DNA of 64,000 nucleotides from Ilyomonas sp965199845 (GTDB lineage: Bacteria > Bacteroidota > Bacteroidia > Chitinophagales > Chitinophagaceae), in NCBI GenBank assembly GCA_965199845.1, contig CBDATZ010000038.1:62001-126000 (forward strand). Direction: 5' to 3'. Made by a program: the position numbers and the translations under genes. Positions 1 to 8,901 of the stretch are shown one piece after another; the stretch's first letter is position 1, and each line of letters opens with the position of its first letter. The notes beneath the pieces are model-generated. The model saw only the letters and a list, made by a program, of their open reading frames with translations, had not been told where the DNA came from and ran no database searches.

Positions 1-586
1 AAGCTCGCAAACAGTATTGCCTTCTATCTCCGATGATTTGAAAGCCGGCGCAACGAAGGCGACGATTATCGCGATCATTGTGATTTGTTTGTACATATTC
101 ATTCGTTTCCGCGACTGGCGTTATTCATTGGGAACGATTGTGGCGTTGCTGCACGATGTATTTGTAACCTTAGCTGTATTTAGCTTTTTACGCAGAGTGG
201 TGCCGTTCCCGTTAGAAATTGACCAGCATTTTATTGCTGCGATATTAACGGTGATTGGTTTCTCGATGAATGATACCGTTATTGTTTATGACCGCATCCG
301 CGAAGATTCGCGTATTATGTTGGCTGAAAGCAAGGAAACGATTATCAATCGCGCCATTAACCAGACATTGAGTCGTACCATTATGACGTCGCTCACCGTA
401 TTCTTAACCATTCTCATTCTCTTCATCTTTGGTGGTGAAGTAACCAGAGGTTTTGCCTTTGCCATGTTGATTGGTGTAATTACGGGTACATATTCGTCCA
501 TCTTCGTAGCTGCGCCGATATTGGTTGATTTTGCCCGCAGCAAACCGTTAGGCAGACCAGCCGAAAGCGTAAAGCCAAAATTATAA
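1..586 (+). CDS. secF: SecF / SecDF C-terminal part (partial)
   Basis: Protein-export membrane component that uses the proton gradient to help Sec-translocated proteins leave the channel. The frame is open to the left window edge, so only the last ~195 residues are present; an internal TTG at 17 is not the start. Seen: the SecF signature around 'ISDDLK', a basic loop with 'FRDWRYSLG', the conserved 'GFSMNDTVIVYDRIRE' and five or so membrane segments ending in 'FVAAPILVDF'. In Bacteroidota SecD and SecF are usually fused in one long protein, but the N-terminal half lies outside the window, so fusion cannot be confirmed. A strong hairpin terminator follows directly. Confidence 0.93.
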   Translation, partial: SSQTVLPSISDDLKAGATKATIIAIIVICLYIFIRFRDWRYSLGTIVALLHDVFVTLAVFSFLRRVVPFPLEIDQHFIAAILTVIGFSMNDTVIVYDRIREDSRIMLAESKETIINRAINQTLSRTIMTSLTVFLTILILFIFGGEVTRGFAFAMLIGVITGTYSSIFVAAPILVDFARSKPLGRPAESVKPKL

Positions 587-607
587 TCTGATTGTATTTT
601 GATAAAA

Positions 608-640
608 TAAAAAGACAGCCTCATAATGGCTGTCTTTTTA
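608..640 (+). terminator. Intrinsic terminator after secF
   Basis: Inverted repeat AAAAGACAGCC / GGCTGTCTTTT with a 7-nt loop and a T-run on the plus strand, about 20 bases after the secF stop. The A-run on the left arm would also let it work leftward. Confidence 0.85.
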
Positions 641-761
641 TTGCGAATCATTTTGAACTGTTAGCCTTTTGCAAATATTAAATTCCTCTTAAACCATTTG
701 CATTTAAACGTTTCAATAGAAAGCGATTCTTTTCTTTGCATAATAATTCAGAACAGCTACG

Positions 762-1160
762 TTGGCGAATTTTAAAAAATATCTTTCTTATTTCATCGTA
801 ATACTTGTTGCTTTACAAGTATTGAATCTTGGCTTGTACGCGCAGGATTTTACCATATTGGGCAGAGATAAAGATGGGTACAAATCAAACATCATAAACT
901 CAGTTACAGAATATGTGGCCGAAGTGGTGATGCAAAAGCACAACGCATTTCCGGAACGTAAAGAAAGACCCAACCAGAGCGAGCATGAAGCGATGTATAA
1001 ATTTCAGCCTTTTAAAATTTATGCTTCCAATACAACTCAGCTATTCGAGTTAACTTCTGTATTGCACCGCAATTATGCTAATTTTATTGTTGATGCTTAT
1101 ATCAATCATACAACCGATATCACATCTCCGCCTCCCAAATCTGTTGTCTTATTTAGCTAA
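762..1160 (+). CDS. Small secreted protein of unknown function
   Basis: A 132-residue protein with a classic signal peptide (basic start, hydrophobic core at about residues 8-25, cleavage after 'LYAQ'). No ATG lies before the signal peptide in this frame; an in-frame stop is at 741-743, so a TTG at 762 is the most likely start. The mature part has no motif I recognise; it contains a stretch of aromatic and polar residues and ends with a Pro-rich tail before 'VVLFS'. It sits alone between the secF terminator and the metal-efflux genes, with a small hairpin at its stop. Function unknown. Confidence 0.6.
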   Translation: MANFKKYLSYFIVILVALQVLNLGLYAQDFTILGRDKDGYKSNIINSVTEYVAEVVMQKHNAFPERKERPNQSEHEAMYKFQPFKIYASNTTQLFELTSVLHRNYANFIVDAYINHTTDITSPPPKSVVLFS

Positions 1161-1182
1161 GTGATGATTTTTTTTCATCACT
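1160..1182 (+). other. Hairpin at the stop codon of the 762-1160 gene
   Basis: Arms AGTGATGA (1160-1167) and TCATCACT (1175-1182) around a loop of seven T. There is no T-run after it, so it may be an mRNA-stabilising hairpin or weak terminator rather than a typical intrinsic terminator. Confidence 0.4.
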
Positions 1183-1497
1183 GTAAGAATGCAAATGCTG
1201 TATCAGGTTTCCTGGTGTAATTCTTATAAAACAAGCTAAATAATCCTGCTTTTGTAAAGCTTTATTACCAGTAATGAATTGCCTTTATTGGTCCGATTCA
1301 ATTGTTATTTTAAAAGGATTATTTTTGAAAGTTCATTGTTAATTTGAACGCATAAACATGCTTCCGTACAATTGACAACAATGCTGAATCAGAATATCTA
1401 ACACTTTTAACCCAACAATTCTAAATATGAACCGGAACAGACAAGCAACATCATTACAACTGTAAACAAAGCATTCCTTTTCTTAACTCAATTTTTT
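1183..1497. other. AT-rich intergenic region before the efflux genes
   Basis: About 315 bases without a credible gene. It should hold the promoter of the efflux set. I found no convincing TTTG-N19-TAnnTTTG pair and no metal-regulator palindrome. Confidence 0.4.
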
Positions 1498-2793
1498 ATG
1501 GTTTCTGATATGAATAAAGCAACGTGGCTAAGGCTGATTGCAATCATTTTTTTGATGCACTTATCGGCGGTCATGTATGCACAAACCGATACAATTTCTT
1601 TTTCTATTCAAGACGCAGACAAGCGTTTCTTAGACAGTAATTTAACCTTGCTGGCAGCGCATTATAATGTAGATGCAAACAAGGCTTTGATAGAACAGGC
1701 AAAGCTTTGGAACAATCCTGTGTTAAGCACCGATCAGAATATTTATTCGAACAGTAAATTTTTTGAACATGGCAAAGATGCCAGCGGTAATCCTACAGGT
1801 CAGTATTTTATACAACTTCAGCAACTGATATTAACAGCTGGCAAGCGTGGCAAGCAAATAAACTTAGCAACTACAAACGTGCACATCAGCGAGCTGCAGT
1901 TGCAGGATTTGCTTCGCAACCTGCGCTACCAGTTGCACACCGATTATTATAATGTTGCTCAATTAATCAAAAGCAGGAATTTGCTCACTGCGCAGGCTCT
2001 ACGTGTAAGTAATCTTGAAAAAGCTATGAATGCACAATTTAAAGCTGGCAATATTGCGCAGAAAGATTACCTGCGTATTCAGGCTTTAACCATTCAATTA
2101 CAGCAAGATGTGGCAGAAGCAAACCGCAATATTGTATTGTCTGAAGAAGATATGAAAATGTTGCTCATGATGCCTGTCAATTCGTTTGTAAAGCCGTCAG
2201 ACTCTACATCAGACAGGTCTTTAACGCTGCCGGCTAATATTGATGAAATGGTACAAACAGCGCGGCAAAACAACGCTTATTATTTGTTGCAACAGGCACA
2301 GCAGTTGTACAGTTCGCAAAATCTTACTTATCAGAAAGCCTTACGTTCGCCGGATGTAACGGTCGGTCCTGAGTTCGACAAAAATTCAAACTATACACCA
2401 AACTATGTTGGCTTAACCATTAACCTGCCGTTGCCTCTCTGGAACCGCAACCAGGGAAATATAAAAGCGGCTCAGTTTACCGTGCAACAACAAAAGACCG
2501 AAGTGGCTGCCGCAGATGTGCAACTGCAAAGCAATATCAGCAGCGCTTACCAGCGTTTGCTGCTGCTTTATAACCTCAATAATCAAACACAAAAAGATTT
2601 CTATACAAACTACAGTAATCTCTTCAACAATATGCTGCAAAGCTATCAGCAACGACAAATAAGTCTGCTCGAATTTTTAGATTTTGCTGATAGTTACCAG
2701 GAAGCGCAGGCGCGTTTGATAGAGCAGCAAAACAGCTTGCAACAGGCAAAAGAAGAATTGAATTACCAGGTAGGAACCGATGTTGTAAAATAA
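1498..2793 (+). CDS. TolC-family outer membrane efflux protein (CusC/CzcC-like)
   Basis: Outer-membrane channel of a tripartite metal-efflux pump. The N-terminus is a signal peptide ending near 'VMYAQ'; start may be the ATG at 1498 or at 1510, both in front of the signal peptide. The mature protein (about 400 residues) has the two-fold outer-membrane-efflux layout: long Gln/Asn/Leu-rich helices, and 'NNPVLSTDQNIYSN' and 'SPDVTVGPEFDKNSNYTPNYVGLTINLPLPLWNRNQG' type strands (the 'LPLWNRNQG' turn is characteristic of CzcC/CusC relatives). The adaptor gene starts 15 bases after its stop, so the two are co-transcribed. Specific metal cannot be told from this subunit. Confidence 0.88.
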   Translation: MVSDMNKATWLRLIAIIFLMHLSAVMYAQTDTISFSIQDADKRFLDSNLTLLAAHYNVDANKALIEQAKLWNNPVLSTDQNIYSNSKFFEHGKDASGNPTGQYFIQLQQLILTAGKRGKQINLATTNVHISELQLQDLLRNLRYQLHTDYYNVAQLIKSRNLLTAQALRVSNLEKAMNAQFKAGNIAQKDYLRIQALTIQLQQDVAEANRNIVLSEEDMKMLLMMPVNSFVKPSDSTSDRSLTLPANIDEMVQTARQNNAYYLLQQAQQLYSSQNLTYQKALRSPDVTVGPEFDKNSNYTPNYVGLTINLPLPLWNRNQGNIKAAQFTVQQQKTEVAAADVQLQSNISSAYQRLLLLYNLNNQTQKDFYTNYSNLFNNMLQSYQQRQISLLEFLDFADSYQEAQARLIEQQNSLQQAKEELNYQVGTDVVK

Positions 2794-2808
2794 AAAATTG
2801 TAACAAAC

Positions 2809-3915
2809 ATGAAATATATATCATTCCTTTTCATAATCACAATCGCGGCAATCACTTTTATCTCGTGTGGAGAAAATCCGCCGCCGGTTGACGCAGATAA
2901 ATCAAAGCCATTTACGCTTAGCGATACCATGATGAACCTGATAAAAACAGACTCCGTAAGAATGTGCGGCGTGTCAGATGAGTTACAGTTAAGCGGCGAA
3001 GTAAGTTTTGATGAAAACAAAGTATTTAAAGTGTATCCGAGAAGCAGCGGCCAGGTAATGCAAAGTCCTTTAACGTTGGGCGATAAAGTACAGGCTGGAC
3101 AAACATTAGCCGTGATAAAAAGTGCTGATGTTGCCGGTAATTATGCCGATGTAAGTTCTGCAGATGCTGATATTGCTATTGCAAAACGCGAGATGGACAA
3201 CCAGGAATCTCTTTTTAAAAGTGGTATTGCCAGCGAGCGCGAATACAACGAAGCCAAAGAGGATTACGAAAAAGCAATGGCGGCTAAAAGAAAGATCACT
3301 TCGCAGATAGAAATCAACGGCGGACAAGGCGCCACGGCAAGCGGAACGTATGTATTAACGGCTCCGGTAAGCGGTTATGTGGTTGAAAAAAATGTTAACC
3401 AGGGAGACTTCATCCGCACAGATATGGGCAGCAGTTTATTTACCATTTCAAATTTAAAAGATATTTGGGTTTGGGCAAATGTATTTGAAGCGGACATCAA
3501 TAAAGTAAAGGAAGGAACGTCTGTTGAAGTAACCACGCTCGCTTATCCCGATAAAGTATATACAGGTAAAATTGATAAGCTAAGCGAAGTGCTCGACCCG
3601 AACAACAAAGCGCTTAGAGTAAGAATAAAATTAGATAATCCTGACCTTACATTAAAACCGGAAATGTTTGCGAAAGTTACTGTGAACAATGTAAGTAACG
3701 AACAGGCGACTTGCGTACCAACATCAGCCTTGATAGAGCAAAATGGTAAAACGTTCGTTGTTGTATATAACAACAAAAGCGATATGAAAATTGCCGAGGT
3801 GGATGTATTGAAAACATCAGGTAAAAGAACGTTTGTAAACAACGGTGTTACGCCCGGGCAGCAGGTTATAACAGAAAATGAATTGCTCGTCTTTCAACAA
3901 TTGTCGGGCGATTAA
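2809..3915 (+). CDS. RND efflux periplasmic adaptor (membrane fusion protein, CusB/CzcB-like)
   Basis: Links the inner-membrane RND pump to the TolC-like channel. The N-terminus is a lipoprotein signal with lipobox 'FISCG' at about residues 17-21, so it is anchored by lipid in the periplasmic face. A split biotinyl-lipoyl domain is visible ('VYPRSSGQVMQSPLTLGDKVQAGQ' and 'LTAPVSGYVVEKNVNQGDFI') around an alpha-hairpin of about 60 residues, then beta-barrel ('IWVWANVFEADINKVKEG') and membrane-proximal parts. At 368 residues it is on the short side and lacks the C-terminal His-rich metal-binding extension seen in some CzcB proteins. Middle gene of the efflux set. Confidence 0.9.
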   Translation: MKYISFLFIITIAAITFISCGENPPPVDADKSKPFTLSDTMMNLIKTDSVRMCGVSDELQLSGEVSFDENKVFKVYPRSSGQVMQSPLTLGDKVQAGQTLAVIKSADVAGNYADVSSADADIAIAKREMDNQESLFKSGIASEREYNEAKEDYEKAMAAKRKITSQIEINGGQGATASGTYVLTAPVSGYVVEKNVNQGDFIRTDMGSSLFTISNLKDIWVWANVFEADINKVKEGTSVEVTTLAYPDKVYTGKIDKLSEVLDPNNKALRVRIKLDNPDLTLKPEMFAKVTVNNVSNEQATCVPTSALIEQNGKTFVVVYNNKSDMKIAEVDVLKTSGKRTFVNNGVTPGQQVITENELLVFQQLSGD

Positions 3916-4056
3916 AATTTCTGTACAGTTAATCTGTTGAGATGTTGTTTGCAAATTATTTTTTCAAACATCTTGTATCAATTGGTAAAATTTCAAAGCT
4001 GTATGTGCTTTAGAAATGCAGGGCAATCATTGCCTTAACAATCACAATTCAAATCA

Positions 4057-7000
4057 ATGAACAAGTTCATAAAAAGTATTATCAATTTCTCTTTACGGCA
4101 TCGCTATTTCGTTTTCTTTCTTACGCTGGTGCTTGCCATATTGGGTTTCTTTGCATACCGTCTTACACCAATCGAAACCTTTCCCGATGTTACCAATACA
4201 CAAATTATTATCGTAACACAATGGCCGGGCCGAAGCGCCGAAGAGGTAGAAAAATTCGTAACCATCCCGTTAGAAACGGTTCTGAATTCAATACAGAAAA
4301 AAGCAAATCTCCGCACGACTTCTTCGTTTGGTTTATCTTATATCCGTATCATTTTCGATGATGATGTAGATGATGCGTTTGCACGTCAGCAGGTAATGAG
4401 CCGTATTACAGGTGCCGATCTGCCTGATGGCACCAAACCAGATGTACAACCGCCTTACGGCCCAACCGGTGAAATTTACCGTTACACATTGCGAAGCGCC
4501 ACCACAAATATCCGCGACCTGATGGCAATACAGGATTGGGTGTTGGATCGTCAGTTTAAAAGCATCGCCGGTGTTGCCGATGTAAACAGCTTTGGCGGCG
4601 AAGAAAAGACTTTTGAAGTGAGTGTAAATCCAAACTACATTTCCAAATACGGACTTACCGCACTTGATGTATATGATGCAGTTGGCAAAAGCAATGTAAA
4701 TGTTGGCGGTGATGTAATCGAGCGTAATGGTCAGGCTTATGTGGTTCGCGGTATTGGTTTATTAAACAATATCAAGGAAATTGAAAATATCATCATTACC
4801 AAAGTAAATGGTGTTCCGATTTTGGTTAAGAACGTAGCCACTGTGCAGGAAGCCGGAAAGCCAAGACTGGGGCAGGTTTCAAGAGATAATGAAAAAGATG
4901 TGATTGAAGGAATTGTAGTAATGCGCAAAGGCGAAAACCCGGCGCAAGTGCTTGATCTTATTCATGATAAAGTAAAAGACTTAAACGAAAACGTACTGCC
5001 AAAAGGTGTAAAGATTGTACCGTTTTACGACCGTACCAATCTGATGGATTTAGCTACTCATACCGTCATTCATAACCTGATAGAAGGTATTGTTTTGGTA
5101 ACGGTAATTGTATTACTTTTTATGGCCGACTGGCGTACCACGTTAACCGTTGGCATCATCATTCCGCTATCCTTGTTATTCGCTTTTATTTGTATGCGCA
5201 TCAAAGGTATGAGCGCAAATTTGTTATCCATGGGTGCTGTGGATTTCGGTATTATAATAGACGGCGCGGTGGTAATGGTAGAAGGCTTATTTGTTGCGCT
5301 TGATCATAAAGCCAAGGAAGTTGGCATGGAACGATTTAATAAGCTCGCCAAACTTGGTTTGTTTAAACAGGTTGGTACAGAAATGGGTAAAGCCATTTTC
5401 TTTTCAAAGCTTATTATTATCACGTGTCTTATTCCCATTTTTGCTTTTCAAAAAGTAGAAGGTAAAATGTTCTCTCCGCTTGCTTATACATTAAGTTTTG
5501 CCTTGCTTGGCGCACTCTTGTTTACTCTTACATTAGTACCTGCGCTATCAAGTATTTTATTACGAAAAAATGTACGCGAAAAACATAATGTTGTTGTTAA
5601 TTTCTTCGAAAACGGTATTAAGAATTTATTTGAGCGTACTTACACATATCCAAAAACCAGCTTGCTGATTTCTCTTGGCATCATGGTGTTGTCTTTTATT
5701 TCCGTAAAATTTTTGGGTAGTGAATTTTTACCGGAGTTAAACGAAGGTGCGCTTTGGGTAGAAAGTGAATTGCCAATGAGTGTAAGCCTTCCGGAAGCCG
5801 AAACCATTTCAACAAAAATGGTAAATATTCTGCACGAATTTCCGGAGGTAAAACAAACTTTATCGCAAGTGGGAAGAACAAATGATGGTACCGATCCAAA
5901 AGGTTTTTTTGATGTACAGATACAAGTTGATTTAAAGCCAAAAGATCAATGGCGCGACGGGCTTACCGATGATATGCTGATTGATAGCATGAACAGGCAG
6001 CTTACCAAAATTCCCGGTGTTGTGTTTAACTATTCACAGCCCATACGCGACAATGTGGAAGAAGCGGTGGCTGGTTTAAATGCATCGCTGGCTGTTAAAA
6101 TTTATGGTCCTGATTTTCAAACATTAGATAAGCTTGCCGACAGCGTAAAAGCTCAGTTGCAAACCGTACGTGGTATTGAAGATTTAGGTGTGCTGCGCAA
6201 TTTGGGTCAGCCGGAATTTCGTATTGAACTGGACAATGAAAAAATGGCTTTGTATGGCGTAAATACTGCCGCCGCGAATGCGGTTATCGAAATGGCAATT
6301 GGCGGTAAAGCAGCAACAGAATTATACCAGGATGAAAGAAAGTTTGATGTGCGCGTTCGTTATCAGAAAGATTTTAGAGATTCACAGGATAAAATCGAAA
6401 ATCTGATGATTCCAACACAGGACAGCGCTAAAATTCCGCTGAAAGAAATTGCAAATATTGTAACGCTTACCGGTCCTGCATTTATTTACAGAGATAATAA
6501 CAGCCGTTACATTGGCGTTAAGTTTTCTATTCGTGAACGCGACTTGGGTAGTACCATTGCAGAAGCACAGCAAAAGGTAAATGCACAGGTAAAACTACCG
6601 CATGGTTATACAACAACCTGGAACGGCGAGTTCGAAAATCAGCAGCGGGCTTCAAAAACATTATCACGCGTTGTACCCATTTGTTTGCTTGCCATCTTTC
6701 TTATTCTCTTTATGATGTTTGGCAACGTAAAAGATGCAGTTCTCGTTATTCTCAACGTTCCGTTTGCATTAATTGGTGGCATTCTCGCATTGCACATCAC
6801 CGGTATGAATTTCAGCATTTCCGCGGGTATTGGCTTCATTGCATTGTTCGGTGTTTGTATTCAGAATGGAGTTATTTTAATTAGTGTATTCCGTAAAAAT
6901 CTGGAAGCCAAAATGCATTTAAAAGAGGCGCTTACCGAAGGTGTAAGATCGCGTGTTCGTCCCGTAATTATGACGGCTTTAATGGGAGCAATCGGTTTAC

Positions 7001-7200
7001 TTCCGGCAGCTTTAAGTCATGGCATTGGCAGCGAAACACAAAAGCCGTTAGCCATTGTGGTAATTGGTGGTTTGGTAACATCTACCATTCTTACTTTGTT
7101 GATATTACCTGTCATTTATGCGCAGGTTTATCACCTGATACATAAAAGAGCAAACCGGAAACTATTACGGAAGATGGGTGCAATCAGCAGCAGTAACTAA
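4057..7200 (+). CDS. CusA/CzcA-family heavy-metal efflux RND transporter
   Basis: Inner-membrane proton/metal antiporter, 1047 residues, the normal length. It has 12 predicted membrane segments and two large periplasmic loops. The heavy-metal-efflux signature in TM4 is intact: D396, D402 and E409 within 'VDFGIIIDGAVVMVEG', the proton-relay acids of CzcA relatives. The periplasmic motifs 'GRTNDGTDPKG' and 'FNYSQPIRDNVEEAVAG' are also those of the HME class. Substrate (Cu/Ag versus Co/Zn/Cd) is not resolved by what I can see. The gap to the adaptor gene is 141 bases. No metal-sensing regulator is encoded next to it. A bidirectional terminator follows at 7303. Confidence 0.93.
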   Translation: MNKFIKSIINFSLRHRYFVFFLTLVLAILGFFAYRLTPIETFPDVTNTQIIIVTQWPGRSAEEVEKFVTIPLETVLNSIQKKANLRTTSSFGLSYIRIIFDDDVDDAFARQQVMSRITGADLPDGTKPDVQPPYGPTGEIYRYTLRSATTNIRDLMAIQDWVLDRQFKSIAGVADVNSFGGEEKTFEVSVNPNYISKYGLTALDVYDAVGKSNVNVGGDVIERNGQAYVVRGIGLLNNIKEIENIIITKVNGVPILVKNVATVQEAGKPRLGQVSRDNEKDVIEGIVVMRKGENPAQVLDLIHDKVKDLNENVLPKGVKIVPFYDRTNLMDLATHTVIHNLIEGIVLVTVIVLLFMADWRTTLTVGIIIPLSLLFAFICMRIKGMSANLLSMGAVDFGIIIDGAVVMVEGLFVALDHKAKEVGMERFNKLAKLGLFKQVGTEMGKAIFFSKLIIITCLIPIFAFQKVEGKMFSPLAYTLSFALLGALLFTLTLVPALSSILLRKNVREKHNVVVNFFENGIKNLFERTYTYPKTSLLISLGIMVLSFISVKFLGSEFLPELNEGALWVESELPMSVSLPEAETISTKMVNILHEFPEVKQTLSQVGRTNDGTDPKGFFDVQIQVDLKPKDQWRDGLTDDMLIDSMNRQLTKIPGVVFNYSQPIRDNVEEAVAGLNASLAVKIYGPDFQTLDKLADSVKAQLQTVRGIEDLGVLRNLGQPEFRIELDNEKMALYGVNTAAANAVIEMAIGGKAATELYQDERKFDVRVRYQKDFRDSQDKIENLMIPTQDSAKIPLKEIANIVTLTGPAFIYRDNNSRYIGVKFSIRERDLGSTIAEAQQKVNAQVKLPHGYTTTWNGEFENQQRASKTLSRVVPICLLAIFLILFMMFGNVKDAVLVILNVPFALIGGILALHITGMNFSISAGIGFIALFGVCIQNGVILISVFRKNLEAKMHLKEALTEGVRSRVRPVIMTALMGAIGLLPAALSHGIGSETQKPLAIVVIGGLVTSTILTLLILPVIYAQVYHLIHKRANRKLLRKMGAISSSN

Positions 7201-7230
7201 AGCCTGTTGCGTGTATAAAAGAATATTTAT

Positions 7231-7290
7231 GTTACGAGCGTCTGAAACTCCGGTTGATCGTTCCTTGCGACGCTCCGTTCAACACCGGAA
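7231..7290 (+). repeat. Dispersed intergenic repeat, copy A
   Basis: Contains the 12-mer AACTCCGGTTGA, found also at about 57,660 (minus) and 60,729 (plus), each time between genes. Copies A and B also share TTACGAGCGT just before the core. Within copy A, GAGCGTC and GACGCTC form an internal inverted pair. Confidence 0.7.
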
Positions 7291-7302
7291 TATGAATTGA
7301 GC

Positions 7303-7336
7303 AAAAAAGCCAGGCATTATTTTGCCTGGCTTTTTT
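7303..7336. terminator. Bidirectional terminator between cusA-like gene and 7354-7692 gene
   Basis: Perfect stem AAAAAAGCCAGGCA / TGCCTGGCTTTTTT with a 6-nt loop; T-runs on both strands serve the convergent genes. Confidence 0.9.
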
Positions 7337-7353
7337 ATTTGTTACAAATCAAT

Positions 7354-7692
7354 TTATTCAATCTTTTTCTCTTCTTTGTCCGTTTTTTCTTTTTTCAACA
7401 ACAACTCTTTATACAACTGTTCATTCTGATCCCACCTGAATTTTTTATAAAACAACCCTGTAAAAACAGCAATGGCAAGAATCGCAACAATCAACACATT
7501 CGGGTTCAATTCCGTATTGGCAACCATATCAGCTCGTTCGTACCAGGTATCGGTAACAACACTTAAGAAAATTCCGGTGCCAAGCAGCAAACCAATTGGC
7601 AGACCAAACAGCAACTGCCGGAAGGTTTTCTTTTCCCTGTCGCGATTGTTTTTCCAGTACTCTATAAAGCGTTCTTCACTTGCGGTAAGCAT
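7354..7692 (-). CDS. Small two-TM membrane protein, unknown function
   Basis: Using the internal ATG at 7692 ('MLTASEERFIEYW') gives 112 residues; the frame is open 11 codons further up but those residues look like leader. It has a short acidic/basic N-terminal helix, then 'FRQLLFGLPIGLLLGTGIFLSV' and 'VLIVAILAIAVFTGLFY' as membrane segments joined by a short loop, and a Lys/Glu-rich cytoplasmic tail. The two-helix layout suggests a small membrane scaffold, but I do not recognise the family. It converges on the efflux operon and shares its terminator. Confidence 0.7.
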   Translation of the reverse strand: MLTASEERFIEYWKNNRDREKKTFRQLLFGLPIGLLLGTGIFLSVVTDTWYERADMVANTELNPNVLIVAILAIAVFTGLFYKKFRWDQNEQLYKELLLKKEKTDKEEKKIE

Positions 7693-7811
7693 CCTGCAAA
7701 AGTAATCATAGACAAGACCTCGCAAATTAGATTTTCAAAAAACAGAAAATTGTATGTTATTTGACGTGCTATCAAAGACTGATTTCTTTATCTTGCTTAA
7801 AAACACAAAGC

Positions 7812-8738
7812 GTGTATAATCTCGACAGATATATTGCTGACTTTCTTTCGAATAATAAAAAAGTTTCGGCCCAGGGCATTGGCGATTTTGCAGTTGTAAA
7901 CGGACAAGCTGTAAACGGTGCACCTATGGTTGAATTTGCGTCTAATAAACAGGCGTACACAACGGACGAACTCATTAGTTTTATTTCGGAACAGGAACGT
8001 AAAAATAAAATTATAACCGGCTTCGATCTGGAAGCGCATTTCAACCAGGTAAAGCAATTCATCAATATTGGAACGCCGTGGATAATTCCCGGCTTCGGGC
8101 AGTTGCAGCTTGGTAAAACGCGTGAACTTGAGTTCATACAGCAGGTGGAAAGCGAGAATGTTTTGTATGAAAGAATTAAACGAAAACAGGCTTCTGAACC
8201 ACAGGTTACAACTTACGAAACCGGCATTACGGCTGCGCCCGACAAATCGAGAAATACAGGTACCATTGTACTTACTTTATTCATTATTTTGGCGTTAGGT
8301 GCCGGCGGTTATTATTTTTATGCCAATCAAAATAGTTCGGCTGCGGCTTCTTTAATTAAAGCCGATACGGCTGCAACGCTCACCGATACAGTTGTTTCGG
8401 TTCCTTCTTCCTCTGAGATGAACAATACAACTACCAAGACACAACCGCCTGCTAACAGTAACGCAACCACTCCGGCCACTTCGCCAGTTCTTGCTGGTGG
8501 AGCAACCGGTTTTAAGTTTGTTTTGAACAAAACCGCAAACCCGGTATATGCAATAAAAAGGTTTAGCCAGTTAAAAAGTTACGGAACCAAAGTGTATTTA
8601 GACAGTGCAAAAAGAGATAATTATACCTTGTATAAAATTTACTTGTTGCAGGATGTATCGCCTTCTGATACTGCAAAAATAAAAGACTCTCTGAGAGTTT
8701 ATTATGGTAAGCCGGTAACTGTTGAAAGTGCGAAATAA
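7812..8738 (+). CDS. HU-like/CCDC81-type N-terminal domain plus SPOR domain membrane protein
   Basis: Probably starts at the GTG at 7812 ('MYNLDRYIADFLSNNKKVSAQGIG'), since upstream residues in frame look random; 308 residues. Residues 1-120 resemble the paired HU-like/CCDC81-like domains of Bacteroidota SPOR proteins ('VSAQGIGDFAVV', 'TPWIIPGFGQLQLGK'). One membrane helix follows ('TIVLTLFIILALGAGGYYFYA'), then a Thr/Ser/Pro-rich linker and a C-terminal SPOR-like region ('YAIKRFSQLKSYGTKVYL...YTLYKIYLL'), which in known proteins binds glycan strands lacking stem peptides at division sites. I infer a role linking nucleoid or cytoplasm to septal wall. Confidence 0.75.
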   Translation: MYNLDRYIADFLSNNKKVSAQGIGDFAVVNGQAVNGAPMVEFASNKQAYTTDELISFISEQERKNKIITGFDLEAHFNQVKQFINIGTPWIIPGFGQLQLGKTRELEFIQQVESENVLYERIKRKQASEPQVTTYETGITAAPDKSRNTGTIVLTLFIILALGAGGYYFYANQNSSAAASLIKADTAATLTDTVVSVPSSSEMNNTTTKTQPPANSNATTPATSPVLAGGATGFKFVLNKTANPVYAIKRFSQLKSYGTKVYLDSAKRDNYTLYKIYLLQDVSPSDTAKIKDSLRVYYGKPVTVESAK

Positions 8739-8901
8739 TCTTTCTTTACATCAACCTGTACTTTTCATTGATTTTATAATAATTACGGCGAATAGAAAAA
8801 ATCTTGTAGAGATTTTTCCATTCTGTTAAGCCGAATTACAATGAGTTTGTAAATCTTCACTTATATTTTTAGAATCCTTCATAAAATTCCAAACTTGCTG
8901 C

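Noticed and set aside
7297..7566. Plus-strand frame overlapping terminator and membrane-protein gene
   Set aside because: Runs through the hairpin and is the antisense of the 7354-7692 gene; rich in Phe and Gln from T/A runs.
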